From contig NZ_JBOJLM010000006.1 of assembly GCF_050750585.1 (NCBI RefSeq), positions 1-64,000 on the forward strand: a stretch of 64,000 bases of DNA, given 5' to 3'. This DNA comes from Salinimicrobium sp050750585 (GTDB lineage Bacteria; Bacteroidota; Bacteroidia; Flavobacteriales; Flavobacteriaceae). Every line of letters starts with the position of its first letter. Position 1 is the stretch's first letter. This document shows, piece by piece, positions 9,359 through 17,560 of this stretch. The notes under the pieces are model-generated. The model was not told the DNA's origin. It was given only the letters and a program-made list of their open reading frames with translations, and did no database searches. A program made the position numbers and the translations under genes.

Positions 9359-9852
9359 TTGCGGGGATACAACAGGGCTTTTTCAGAAAAAACCTCTACT
9401 GTGCCACTGTCGTCAATTTCAAAACTAACAAAGAGGTCACCCCAATAAAGACCGTCGGTGAAACTTGCTATAGCCCATTTGTGGTTTAGCAGTTTCACCT
9501 TATTAATTCTGAAAGGGCCATTCATGCCTTCATAAGGAATAAGGTCGTTATCGGCATCTACCGCGTTTCTGCTTACAAGAGCTTCCTCTACCTTGTTCAT
9601 TACTTCGGCAGGATCAAATCCCCTGTCTTCAAGGTATGTAAGCGATTCCTCAATTGAGGCTAATGAAAAGGATTTTTCCTGTGAAGCATTTTCTGCGACA
9701 GGTTGAGCATTTGCTCTTTGCTCTTCAAGTTCTTTTTTAAGATATTCTATTTCTTTTTCTTTAGATGCCAGCACTTTAGATCCATTCATGTAAATGACTA
9801 CCGCCAGTAAAGCAGTAAAAACAAACAGGTACATTAAAAAACTCTTGCGCAT
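9355..9852 (-). CDS. Conserved membrane-anchored protein with coiled coil
   Basis: The 165-residue product has one N-terminal transmembrane helix (about residues 5-23). A charged coiled-coil segment rich in K, E and L follows (about 30-50), then a linker and a C-terminal compact domain (about 70-165, HKWAIASFTDGLYWGDLFVSF, quoted here as its central strand region). It is probably an anchored periplasmic protein. The ATG overlaps the stop of the upstream metallo-hydrolase by one base, so the two are co-translated. I do not recognise the family. Confidence 0.75.
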   Translation of the reverse strand: MRKSFLMYLFVFTALLAVVIYMNGSKVLASKEKEIEYLKKELEEQRANAQPVAENASQEKSFSLASIEESLTYLEDRGFDPAEVMNKVEEALVSRNAVDADNDLIPYEGMNGPFRINKVKLLNHKWAIASFTDGLYWGDLFVSFEIDDSGTVEVFSEKALLYPRN

Positions 9853-10613
9853 TAGATTTCAATTTGAAGGTTATCATAGGCCAAAAACACATTTTTGGGA
9901 AGTTCGGTCTGTACCGCTTCATGAAAACCCATATGTTGACTTATGTGAGTGAGATAGGCTTTATTTGGCCCTATTTTTTCTATAAACTCTAAGGCTTCTT
10001 GTAGATTAAAGTGGGAATGGTGAGGTTCTTTCCGCAGCGCATTAACAACCAGAACATCTACCCCTTTTAGCTTTTCAGCCTCTTCTTCTTCTATGGTCTT
10101 TGCATCTGTGATATAGGCAAAGTCTCTAATTCTGAAACCAAAAACCTGTACCCGGTTATGCATCACATTTATGGGAAGAATATTTATTCCCTTTACGGGG
10201 AACGCCTTATTTTCAATGATATGTTCCTGTACACTGGGTGCACCGGGATATTTATTTTCTGAAGCAAAAATGTATTCAAACCGCTTTTGTAAAGAAGCCA
10301 TTACCCTTTCATGAGCATACACCGGAATATCTCCCTGCCTGAAGAAATAAGGCCTTATATCATCCAACCCAATAGTATGGTCACTGTGTTCATGGGTGTA
10401 CAGAATTGCATCTATTCGCTGCACGTTATTTGTCAGCATTTGTTGCCTGAAATCCGGTCCGCAGTCAATGAGGATATTATGTTCGTCTACTTCAACAAGA
10501 GCCGAAACCCGCAACCTTTTATCTTTGGGGTCCTCGCTTTTACAAACCGGGTGGTCACTACCTATAACGGGTATTCCTTGTGATGTTCCTGTACCTAAAA
10601 ACGTAACTTTCAA
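9852..10613 (-). CDS. PhnP-like metallo-beta-lactamase fold hydrolase
   Basis: The protein has the motif THEHSDHTIGLDD that binds two metals, a DCGPDFR strand, and the late ligands TDAKT and THISQHMGFHE. This places it with PhnP-like phosphodiesterases, which cut cyclic or small phosphodiesters; the exact substrate is unknown. I start it at the TTG at 10613, giving the canonical MKVTFLGTGTSQGIP beginning. The alternative GTG at 10631 overlaps a minus-strand -7 box (TAGTTTTG at 10638-10631). With that start the protein is 253 residues. Confidence 0.85.
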   Translation of the reverse strand: MKVTFLGTGTSQGIPVIGSDHPVCKSEDPKDKRLRVSALVEVDEHNILIDCGPDFRQQMLTNNVQRIDAILYTHEHSDHTIGLDDIRPYFFRQGDIPVYAHERVMASLQKRFEYIFASENKYPGAPSVQEHIIENKAFPVKGINILPINVMHNRVQVFGFRIRDFAYITDAKTIEEEEAEKLKGVDVLVVNALRKEPHHSHFNLQEALEFIEKIGPNKAYLTHISQHMGFHEAVQTELPKNVFLAYDNLQIEI

Positions 10614-10648
10614 TGCTCTTAATTTTACCACAAAACTAAGTATTATTT

Positions 10649-10678
10649 TTTGTTTAGCCCTCCATTTTAGTACCTTTG
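10649..10678 (+). promoter_or_regulatory. Bacteroidota promoter, TTTG N18 TACCTTTG
   Basis: The -33 element TTTG at 10649-10652 and the -7 element TACCTTTG at 10671-10678 are 18 nt apart. This is the best complete promoter in the window and lies about 55 nt upstream of the ATG at 10733. It is divergent from a -7-like box for the metallo-hydrolase. Confidence 0.65.
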
Positions 10679-10732
10679 ACTACGAACTAAGCCGTTCCTA
10701 CAAAGGAACCAGTTTGTACAAAAAAAATAGCT

Positions 10733-12187
10733 ATGCCAATAACTATAATGGGTGACCGGGAATTTGAAAATGTCCCGTCGATCAAGAGTAAAGCTTTACG
10801 CATCAACCTGAACGAAAATATCTACGGAACTTTTTCTGAAATAGGTGCCGGGCAGGAAACTGTACGTAATTTCTTTAGAGCCGGTGGCGCTTCAGGGACT
10901 ATTGCAAAGGCCATGAGCGCCTATGATAAAGACTTTAGTGATGCAATTTACGGCATCGAAGACGACAGAAGATATGTCACCGAAGAACGTTTAAAAAAAA
11001 TGCTCACGCATGAGACCAATCTCATTGAGCAAAGGATATCCCGCGAAAAACACCCCAACAAATTATTTTTCACCTACGCCAATACAGTGGCCACCATTGA
11101 TTTTGCCAAGAAATATAAAGGTCATGGCTGGGTAGGAATTAAATACCAGGTGCATCCTGAAGAAGACTACAACGAGATCAGTCTCCACGTGCGCTTCCAT
11201 GAAAATGATGCGCGTTTACAGCAAAATACACTTGGGATCTTAGGAGTGAATTTGATCTATGGAGCTTATTATAAGTACGATAACCCGAAGAAATTACTCC
11301 GTTATCTTTATGACCACATAGATAAAGACCAGATAGAGATTGATACCATCAACTTTTCGGGCCCTCGATTTGAAAAAGTCGATAACCGATTGATGAGTTT
11401 ACAACTGGTTAAAAACGGAATGACAGAGGCGGTAATGTTCGCCCCCGACGGGAATAACGTTTTACCAGCTAAGATCCTTTACAAAAAGAACATTCTGGCC
11501 TTGCGCGGTAGCTTTAGACCGGTTACCAAGGTGAACATGGACATGTACAAACGCTCTTTGGAACTTTTCCTCAATGAGAACAGGGTTTCTGAAGAAAATA
11601 CGGAAGTGATCTTTGAGATCACCCTTTCAAACCTTAGGGCGGAAGGAGAAATTGATGAACGGGATTTTATGGACAGGGCAGAATTACTTTGTTCCCTAGG
11701 TCAAACCGTGATGATCTCAAACTTCCAGGAGTACTATAAGGTTGTAGAATATTTCTCCCGCTACACCAAAGAACGCATGGGGCTGGCAATGGGTGTAAAC
11801 AACCTGGTAGACATCTTTGATGAGAAATACTACAGGCACCTGAGTGGAGGGATCCTTGAGGCGTTCGGTAAGTTGTTCTTCAAAGATCTTAAGGTCTATT
11901 TATATCCGTTCAAAGATCGTGAGACCGGCGAGATCACAACCAGTGATACCCTGAAAGTACATCCAAGAATGAAGGAACTTTACAAGTTCTTCAAATACAA
12001 CGGAAAGGTTGTGGATATTACAAATTACGATCCGGCTATTTTAGATATTTTCTCCAGGGAAGTACTACAATTAATTGCTGAAGGTAAAGGTGGATGGGAA
12101 GAAATGTTGCCCGAAAAAACCACAGCGATGATCAAAGAGCACGATCTGTTTAGTCACTACAAACAAAAGTCAGCTCAAAAGATCTAA
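10733..12187 (+). CDS. Conserved cytoplasmic protein of unknown function
   Basis: The 484-residue protein has no signal peptide, no membrane helix and no cofactor motif that I recognise. Conserved-looking blocks are GAGQETVRNFFRAGGASGTIAKAMSAYD (N-terminal; two neighbouring blocks), FHENDARLQQNTLGILGVNLIYG and GGILEAFGKLFF. It has its own good promoter and a terminator, so it is a single-gene unit. An in-frame ATG at 10748 could also be the start. It is well conserved in structure but I cannot assign a role. Confidence 0.75.
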   Translation: MPITIMGDREFENVPSIKSKALRINLNENIYGTFSEIGAGQETVRNFFRAGGASGTIAKAMSAYDKDFSDAIYGIEDDRRYVTEERLKKMLTHETNLIEQRISREKHPNKLFFTYANTVATIDFAKKYKGHGWVGIKYQVHPEEDYNEISLHVRFHENDARLQQNTLGILGVNLIYGAYYKYDNPKKLLRYLYDHIDKDQIEIDTINFSGPRFEKVDNRLMSLQLVKNGMTEAVMFAPDGNNVLPAKILYKKNILALRGSFRPVTKVNMDMYKRSLELFLNENRVSEENTEVIFEITLSNLRAEGEIDERDFMDRAELLCSLGQTVMISNFQEYYKVVEYFSRYTKERMGLAMGVNNLVDIFDEKYYRHLSGGILEAFGKLFFKDLKVYLYPFKDRETGEITTSDTLKVHPRMKELYKFFKYNGKVVDITNYDPAILDIFSREVLQLIAEGKGGWEEMLPEKTTAMIKEHDLFSHYKQKSAQKI

Positions 12188-12223
12188 ACTCGCAGGAATA
12201 AGATTTTAAATAAGATCTGAAAC

Positions 12224-12296
12224 AGGCCGTTTAAATTGCTCTGATACTTCTTTAAGAGAGGTGCTAAAAAGGGTAATTTAAACGGCCTCTTTTTTA
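12224..12296 (+). terminator. Long-loop intrinsic terminator
   Basis: Two 14-nt arms, AGGCCGTTTAAATT (12224-12237) and AATTTAAACGGCCT (12275-12288), are perfect inverted repeats around a 37-nt loop. A T-run follows. The right arm overlaps the stop region of the convergent SRPBCC gene. Confidence 0.75.
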
Positions 12297-12754
12297 TAGC
12301 TCCCAAACAATTCTACAAGCTTTTTTCTTCTGAAGTTGAAGATTTCCTCCAGTTTGGGTTTGACCATCAAAGGATGTACTGCCTGCCCTATTATTCCAAA
12401 GGGAATTTTATAATCTATAATATCTTCCATCTCTACGCCACCATCTATTTCCCTAAGAAAATGTTTATGGTGCCAAAGAGAATAAGGTCCAAACCTCTGT
12501 TCATCTACAAAATAATAAGGTTCTTTGACATGAGTGATTTCGGTCACCCATTTTGTTTTAATTCCGGCTACAGGAGTAACGATATATTGAATTATTTGTC
12601 CGGCGAACATTGGCCTATCCCCTCCCGAAATAATATCAAAACCCATATAAGATGGTGTGATCACTTTGAGATTTGCAGGACTGGAAAAAAATTTCCACGC
12701 CTCCTCCAAAGAAATCGGTAATTTCTGAACAGTATGCAACTGATATATTTTCAT
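12278..12754 (-). CDS. SRPBCC (START-like) ligand-binding protein
   Basis: The 158-residue protein fits the SRPBCC fold. The N-terminal LPISLEEAWKFFSSPANLKVITP, read as two short blocks, is the classic polyketide-cyclase/START entrance helix. The middle has GPYSLWHHKHFLREIDGG, and a long C-terminal helix follows with RRKKLVELFG. It resembles the cell-division-inhibitor-like SRPBCC subgroup often seen near NAD-dependent epimerases, though none is adjacent here. It likely binds a hydrophobic ligand in the cytoplasm; the ligand is unknown. A CAAAGGTA box (12768-12775) reads as a minus-strand -7 element TACCTTTG. Confidence 0.8.
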   Translation of the reverse strand: MKIYQLHTVQKLPISLEEAWKFFSSPANLKVITPSYMGFDIISGGDRPMFAGQIIQYIVTPVAGIKTKWVTEITHVKEPYYFVDEQRFGPYSLWHHKHFLREIDGGVEMEDIIDYKIPFGIIGQAVHPLMVKPKLEEIFNFRRKKLVELFGSYKKEAV

Positions 12755-12767
12755 AGCAATCTTTTTT

Positions 12768-12775
12768 CAAAGGTA
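12768..12775 (-). promoter_or_regulatory. Bacteroidota -7 box TACCTTTG (minus strand)
   Basis: CAAAGGTA on the + strand is TACCTTTG on the minus strand, 13 nt upstream of the SRPBCC ATG. No -33 TTTG is seen at the expected distance. Confidence 0.4.
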
Positions 12776-12962
12776 AGTTTTGTTTTAATATTTTTAAATA
12801 AACTTAAACAAAAAGTTTCCTTTACTTATGGATTTAAGCCCTCAGGGACAAGGTCGGTTTTCTGAAAATTTTCTGAAAACCCTTGCTATCACTCTTATAA
12901 TTGCGTTAATGCCTCAGGTTGTGACAGGTAAAAAACCGAGCTTTGATTAAAACTCCCAAAAG

Positions 12963-13808
12963 ATGAAGAAACCAATTTGTGTAATAGTTTTACTTTTTTG
13001 CTTTACTTTTTCCACTTACTCTCAATCTTTTTCCACCACTAATAGCGATACCTCAAAATCCCCATACAAGATCAGCTGGAAGCTTGATGCTCCCTGGGTT
13101 GGTGTGGGATTAGGTTTGAACGTGTTGGGGTTTAAATTGATTCAGGACAAAGATGATCTCACTATTGACGAATTTAATGCTTTGTCAAAAGACGACGTGC
13201 CGGGTATAGACCGATTTTTAGCTGGGAATAACAGTGACAGGGCCGATAAGGTAAGTTACTATCCCTTTTATGGGTCTTTTGCCGTTCCTGTAATTATGAT
13301 GGTGGCAGATGGCAATATGCGTTCAAACGCCGGACAAATTTCAGTAATGTTCGTAGAAAGTATGGCCACAACAGGGGCTCTTTATACCATTACCGCAGGT
13401 TTGGTAGACAGGGCACGACCTTTAGCATATAATACCTCTGTTCCCGAAGAAGATCGTAGAGAAAGTGGGGCGCAAAGATCCTTTTTTGCAGGACATACTG
13501 CAGCTACGGCCTCAGCTACCTTTTTTGCCGCCAAGATCTATAATGATTTCTATCCAGATTCAGCTGCGAAACCGTATGTGTGGACTGCAGCAGCGATTGT
13601 TCCTGCCTGGGTCGCTTACCTAAGGGCCGAAGCCGGGAAACACTTTCTCACCGATAACATAGTGGGATATGCTGTGGGTGCAGCCAGCGGAATTCTTATT
13701 CCGGAGCTTCACAAGAGGGATGAACAGAATTTTCAGGTATCTCCGGCTATGGGAGTCGATATAAGAGGAAATGAATTCCAAGGGCTGTCCTTTAGTTACA
13801 GCTTCTAA
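12963..13808 (+). CDS. PAP2-family membrane phosphatase
   Basis: The 281-residue protein has an N-terminal signal peptide (VIVLLFCFTFSTYSQS). The three phosphatidic-acid-phosphatase type 2 signatures are in order: DRARPLAYN (KxxxxxxRP-like), SFFAGHTA (SGH-like with Ala/Gly change) and RAEAGKHFLTDNIVGY (RxxxxxHxxxD). PAP2 enzymes dephosphorylate lipid phosphates such as undecaprenyl pyrophosphate. The SGH motif reads FAGH, with Ala replacing the Ser, so activity should be tested. The 208-nt spacer upstream has a short direct repeat TTTTCTGAAAA but no recognised element. Confidence 0.85.
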   Translation: MKKPICVIVLLFCFTFSTYSQSFSTTNSDTSKSPYKISWKLDAPWVGVGLGLNVLGFKLIQDKDDLTIDEFNALSKDDVPGIDRFLAGNNSDRADKVSYYPFYGSFAVPVIMMVADGNMRSNAGQISVMFVESMATTGALYTITAGLVDRARPLAYNTSVPEEDRRESGAQRSFFAGHTAATASATFFAAKIYNDFYPDSAAKPYVWTAAAIVPAWVAYLRAEAGKHFLTDNIVGYAVGAASGILIPELHKRDEQNFQVSPAMGVDIRGNEFQGLSFSYSF

Positions 13809-13817
13809 AAAACGGCG

Positions 13818-13866
13818 CAGGTTCTTCTGATTTTTTCTATTTTTAGGTTTTTTAACCAAGAACCTG
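13818..13866 (+). repeat. Inverted repeat in the 5' leader of the S10 peptidase gene
   Basis: CAGGTTCTT (13818-13826) and AAGAACCTG (13858-13866) are 9-nt inverted arms. The right arm ends 2 nt before the ATG at 13869. Folding would bury the translation start, and the hairpin could also be the terminator region of the PAP2 gene. Confidence 0.5.
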
Positions 13867-13868
13867 AA

Positions 13869-15362
13869 ATGAAAAAAATTACTTTCCTCGCAATCTTATT
13901 TGCTGTTTTACATGCCGAAGTCCGGGCGCAGGACGTCCAGATCCCTATTGACACTACGGTGGTTACGTCCCACAGGGTGAACATAAACGGGCAGAGAATT
14001 GACTACACGGCAACCACGGGTATGCAACCTGTTTGGAATGAAGATGGTGAAACCATTGCCAGTCTCTTCTATACCTATTACAAACGCAGTGGTATTAATG
14101 AATTAAAGAACCGGCCATTGGTAATTTCCTTTAATGGTGGGCCTGGTTCTGCATCTGTCTGGATGCATATTGCCTATACTGGCCCGCGAGTTTTGGAGAT
14201 AGATCCCGAAGGTTTCCCTATTCAGCCTTACGGCACCAAAGAGAATCCGTATTCAATTCTTGATATTGCCGATATTGTTTATGTGAACCCTGTAAATACC
14301 GGGTTTTCAAGGATCATTGAGCCAAAAGGTGAGAAAAAACAGAATCGGGATCAGTTCTTTGGGGTGAATGCCGATGTTAGCTATCTCGCAAAATGGATCA
14401 ACACCTCTGTGACCAGGTACGACCGCTGGCTGTCTCCAAAATATTTGATTGGCGAAAGCTATGGAACTACCCGTGTTTCAGGTTTGGCCCTCGAACTTCA
14501 GAATTCACAGTGGATGTATTTAAACGGGGTAATCCTGGTTTCTCCTACAGATATTGGAATAGACCGTGAAGGCCCTGTAGAAGTTGCAAACCGCCTCCCT
14601 TACTTTACTGCCGCCGCCTGGTACCACAACCTGCTTCCGCAAGATCTTCAAAAAAGGGATTTGGAAGAGTTGCTTCCCGAAGTTGAACAATACGCAATAA
14701 ATGAATTACTTCCTGCTCTTGCCAAAGGAGGATTCCTTGAGCAGGACAAGAAAGAAAAAGTGGCTTCAACAATGGCCCGCTATTCCGGGATTTCTGAGAA
14801 GGAAATTCTTCAGCATAATTTAGAAGTACCATACAGTTACTTCTGGAAAGATTTACTGAGAGATCAAAAAGGTATGACCGTAGGAAGACTTGATTCCCGC
14901 TATGTAGGCTTAGACCGCAAAGAAGCCGGAGATTCCCCCGATTATAATGCTGAACTTACCTCCTGGCTGCATTCTTTTACTCCGGCAATCAATCATTATC
15001 TTAGGAATGACCTTAATTTTAAAACAGATCTTACCTATTATATGTTTGGGCCCGTGCATCCATGGGACCGAAGCCGCGACAATACCGGGGAAAACCTGCG
15101 TCAGGCCATGGCTCAGAATCCTAACCTTGATGTGCTTATTCAGAGTGGGTATTTTGATGGGGCAACCACATATTTTGATGCGAAATATACCATGTGGCAG
15201 CTGGATCCCAGCGGAAAGATGCGCGACAGGTTAAGCTTTAAAGGATATCGCAGCGGGCATATGATGTATCTTCGGAATGAGGATCTTAAAAAGGCCAATG
15301 ATGACGTGAGGGAATTTATCCAGAGATCATTACCACAACCAGGTACACCTGCAACTTACTAG
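13869..15362 (+). CDS. S10-family serine carboxypeptidase-like protein
   Basis: The 497-residue protein has a signal peptide (FLAILFAVLHAEVRAQ). The S10 hallmarks are present: the FNGGPGSASVWM oxyanion loop, the nucleophile GESYG at residues 195-199 (Ser197), the Asp in QSGYFDGATTY, and the His in RSGHMMYL. S10 enzymes remove C-terminal amino acids and are unusual in bacteria compared with eukaryotes, but are found in several phyla. It should act in the periplasm or outside the cell. It is followed by a terminator and lies in its own unit. Confidence 0.9.
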   Translation: MKKITFLAILFAVLHAEVRAQDVQIPIDTTVVTSHRVNINGQRIDYTATTGMQPVWNEDGETIASLFYTYYKRSGINELKNRPLVISFNGGPGSASVWMHIAYTGPRVLEIDPEGFPIQPYGTKENPYSILDIADIVYVNPVNTGFSRIIEPKGEKKQNRDQFFGVNADVSYLAKWINTSVTRYDRWLSPKYLIGESYGTTRVSGLALELQNSQWMYLNGVILVSPTDIGIDREGPVEVANRLPYFTAAAWYHNLLPQDLQKRDLEELLPEVEQYAINELLPALAKGGFLEQDKKEKVASTMARYSGISEKEILQHNLEVPYSYFWKDLLRDQKGMTVGRLDSRYVGLDRKEAGDSPDYNAELTSWLHSFTPAINHYLRNDLNFKTDLTYYMFGPVHPWDRSRDNTGENLRQAMAQNPNLDVLIQSGYFDGATTYFDAKYTMWQLDPSGKMRDRLSFKGYRSGHMMYLRNEDLKKANDDVREFIQRSLPQPGTPATY

Positions 15363-15379
15363 CAGGTCGTATTAAACTG

Positions 15380-15457
15380 AAAAGGTCGCCTGAAATGCCA
15401 TTTTTGACACTCTGAAATAGTTTCAGGTGTTAATTACAGCTTTTGAGGCGACTTTTT
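15380..15457 (+). terminator. Compound intrinsic terminator
   Basis: Outer arms AAAAGGTCGCCT (15380-15391) and AGGCGACTTTTT (15446-15457) pair with one mismatch. A nested hairpin CTGAAA-TAG-TTTCAG lies at 15412-15426. The right arm ends in a T-run. The loop includes a copy of the GAAATGCCATTTTTGAC motif that recurs in the window. Confidence 0.7.
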
Positions 15458-15501
15458 GTTTTCAGAAATCTTAATCTACTGGTGATGTGCTCTGCAAGTA
15501 C

Positions 15502-16329
15502 TTATATAGACTGCTCCTTCGCAGCTTTTAAACCATCAAGCAGCTCCTCCAGGACCTTTTCTACTCCCAGTTCGTCATTGCTGCCGGCGTGGTGCGTAGC
15601 CACGGCTTTCACTTCTTTATGTGCGTTTTGCATAGCATAGCTGTAGCCCGAATGTTCAAATAATTCCAGGTCGTTTAGATAATCTCCAAAAGCAACCGTT
15701 TCTTCTTTCTTAATGTTCATCTGCTCCTGTACGGCAATGAGCGCATTTCCTTTTTGAGCTTCCTTATGGTTAAAATCTATCCATATTTCCCCGGAAAGTT
15801 TTACCTGCAGGCGATCTTCAAAATGCTTTAGGTAAGGCAGGGAATTTTTCTCGGCTCCTGAAAGATCACAAATAGTGAATTTTAGAAAAAGGTCGTCCTT
15901 TACTTCCATCAGGTCATCTACCACCTTGTATTTCTCATAATGATTGAGAAACGGCTCCATAAATTCGGAAGCTGTACTTTCAATGTAGGCCTGTTCCCTT
16001 CCGCAGAGAATTAGATACTTATTTTCAAGTTTTCGAACTTCCTGTATAAGTTCATGCACTACCTCTGTTTGCATGGGTACAACGTGTAATTCCTGCTCAT
16101 GCTGCATTACAATAGCTCCATTTTCGGCTATGTAAATAAGCTCATCCTTGATCTCGTCCATTCGCTCCCTAAGACTGTAATACTGCCTGCCACTGGCCAC
16201 TGCAAATTTGATGTCCTGCTCCTGCAGGGCTTTGAATATCTTTAAAAACTGCGGACTCACCTCGTGCTTGCTGTTCAACAATGTTCCATCCATGTCGCTT
16301 ACCACGAGCTTTATCTTTGAATAATCCAT
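15502..16329 (-). CDS. Cof-type HAD superfamily phosphatase
   Basis: The 275-residue protein has HAD motif I DMDGTLLN at the N-terminus, motif II in VASGRQYY, motif III around the Lys in HKEAQKGNAL, and motif IV GDYLNDLELF. The Cof-type (type IIB cap) architecture fits sugar- or cofactor-phosphate phosphatases. The substrate is not predictable from sequence. It is a single gene with a minus-strand -7-like box (TATTTTTG, reading 16359-16352). It is convergent with the S10 peptidase gene. Confidence 0.9.
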   Translation of the reverse strand: MDYSKIKLVVSDMDGTLLNSKHEVSPQFLKIFKALQEQDIKFAVASGRQYYSLRERMDEIKDELIYIAENGAIVMQHEQELHVVPMQTEVVHELIQEVRKLENKYLILCGREQAYIESTASEFMEPFLNHYEKYKVVDDLMEVKDDLFLKFTICDLSGAEKNSLPYLKHFEDRLQVKLSGEIWIDFNHKEAQKGNALIAVQEQMNIKKEETVAFGDYLNDLELFEHSGYSYAMQNAHKEVKAVATHHAGSNDELGVEKVLEELLDGLKAAKEQSI

Positions 16330-16624
16330 ATACTTTATTATTGAAAAAAGGCAAAAATAAGGGAACTTTCAGGTAACGCAGAATGTAGAGCGTTAATTTG
16401 TATGAAGGAGTTTTCAGTTTTTAAAAAAAGCAGCAATATTAAAAGAGAATTTACCGGTTCTTACAGCTTTTTCAGCAGAAATACTTCAGCAGGTAAATCC
16501 TGTAAGATTATTCGTAACATAAAGAATAACATAACTTTACAAGTTATTTAACCTCTTCAGCAGTAGAAAGTTAATAATTTAATAGGTGAAAAAGAACCTT
16601 TCATTAACCACTAATTCACTAATT

Positions 16625-17551
16625 ATGTTTTACCACGTAAAAGAATTACAATTCAACGCGAGGGTGTCAAAACCCGATCCTGCCTTCGCCACCTTACTTC
16701 TTGAACAATTTGGAGGTGCCAACGGGGAATTAAAAGCTGCGTTACAATATTTCACACAGGCCTTTGCCGCTAAACAGGTACATCCAGACAAGTATGATTT
16801 GCTCATGGATATTGCCACGGAAGAATTTAGTCATCTTGAAATAGTGGGTGCCACTATTCAAATGCTTCTAAAAGGCGTTCATGGAGATCTTAAAAACGCC
16901 GCAGAAGAATCAGAAATTATGGAATTACTTAAAGGAAAAGCATCTAAAGAAGGTTTTATTCATAATGCCATGGTGAATCCGCAGTTCTTCAATCTTTCGG
17001 GAGGAGGCCCTACCCTTAGCGACAGTAACGGAAACCCATGGACTTCGGCTTACGTGACAGCAAACGGCGATCTTTCGGTTGATCTAAGGTCGAATATCGC
17101 AGCCGAATCAAGAGCTAAAATTGTTTATGAATACCTATTGCAACATACCAATGATCCTCATGTGAAGGATACTCTGCGGTTCTTAATGACCCGTGAAGTG
17201 GCCCATTTCCAGATGTTCCAGGCTGCCCTTGAGACAATAGAACCCAACTTCCCTCCGGGAGTATTGCAAAGCGATCCTAAATACAGTAACAAGTACTTCA
17301 ATCTTTCTAACGGTGAAGATGTGAGAGGACCATGGAACGAAGGAAAAAGCCCCGAATTGGGAGAAACCTGGGAGTATATTTCAGACCCTATCGAGCACGT
17401 AAGAAAAACAAAAGGTATGACTGAAGGGCATAAAAAGACATCCCGAGACCCAAAAGAAGTTGAGAAAATGAATAAGGAGTTGAGTAAAAAGAAGTTTGAA
17501 GAGATCAAAAAAGCAATGCCTAAAGGAGAGGCACAGTGGAGCAAATATTGA
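16625..17551 (+). CDS. Manganese (non-heme) catalase family protein
   Basis: This 308-residue protein matches dimanganese catalase, which disproportionates hydrogen peroxide. Candidate Mn ligands are present in order: Glu in GANGELKAAL, Glu/His in ATEEFSHLEIV, then Glu in AAESRAKIVYEYLL and His in TREVAHFQMF. I choose the ATG at 16625 because MFYHVKELQFNARV is the family's normal start. A GTG 39 nt upstream would add an unconserved tail. The gene sits 9 nt upstream of a DsbA-like gene, and the 295-nt leader has no recognised riboswitch. A -7-like TAACTTTA is at 16532. Confidence 0.9.
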   Translation: MFYHVKELQFNARVSKPDPAFATLLLEQFGGANGELKAALQYFTQAFAAKQVHPDKYDLLMDIATEEFSHLEIVGATIQMLLKGVHGDLKNAAEESEIMELLKGKASKEGFIHNAMVNPQFFNLSGGGPTLSDSNGNPWTSAYVTANGDLSVDLRSNIAAESRAKIVYEYLLQHTNDPHVKDTLRFLMTREVAHFQMFQAALETIEPNFPPGVLQSDPKYSNKYFNLSNGEDVRGPWNEGKSPELGETWEYISDPIEHVRKTKGMTEGHKKTSRDPKEVEKMNKELSKKKFEEIKKAMPKGEAQWSKY

Positions 17552-17560
17552 GAATAAAAT

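Noticed and set aside
10396..10755. A 119-residue + strand frame antisense to the PhnP-like gene
   Set aside because: The opposite strand has full catalytic motifs; this frame has no recognisable feature and spans the promoter region.
16330..16624. The 295-nt leader of the manganese catalase as a possible riboswitch
   Set aside because: No conserved riboswitch core or strong pairing was seen; an AATC-N6-GATT repeat 29.5 nt upstream of a weak -7 box does not fit the Crp/Fnr half-site and is probably chance.
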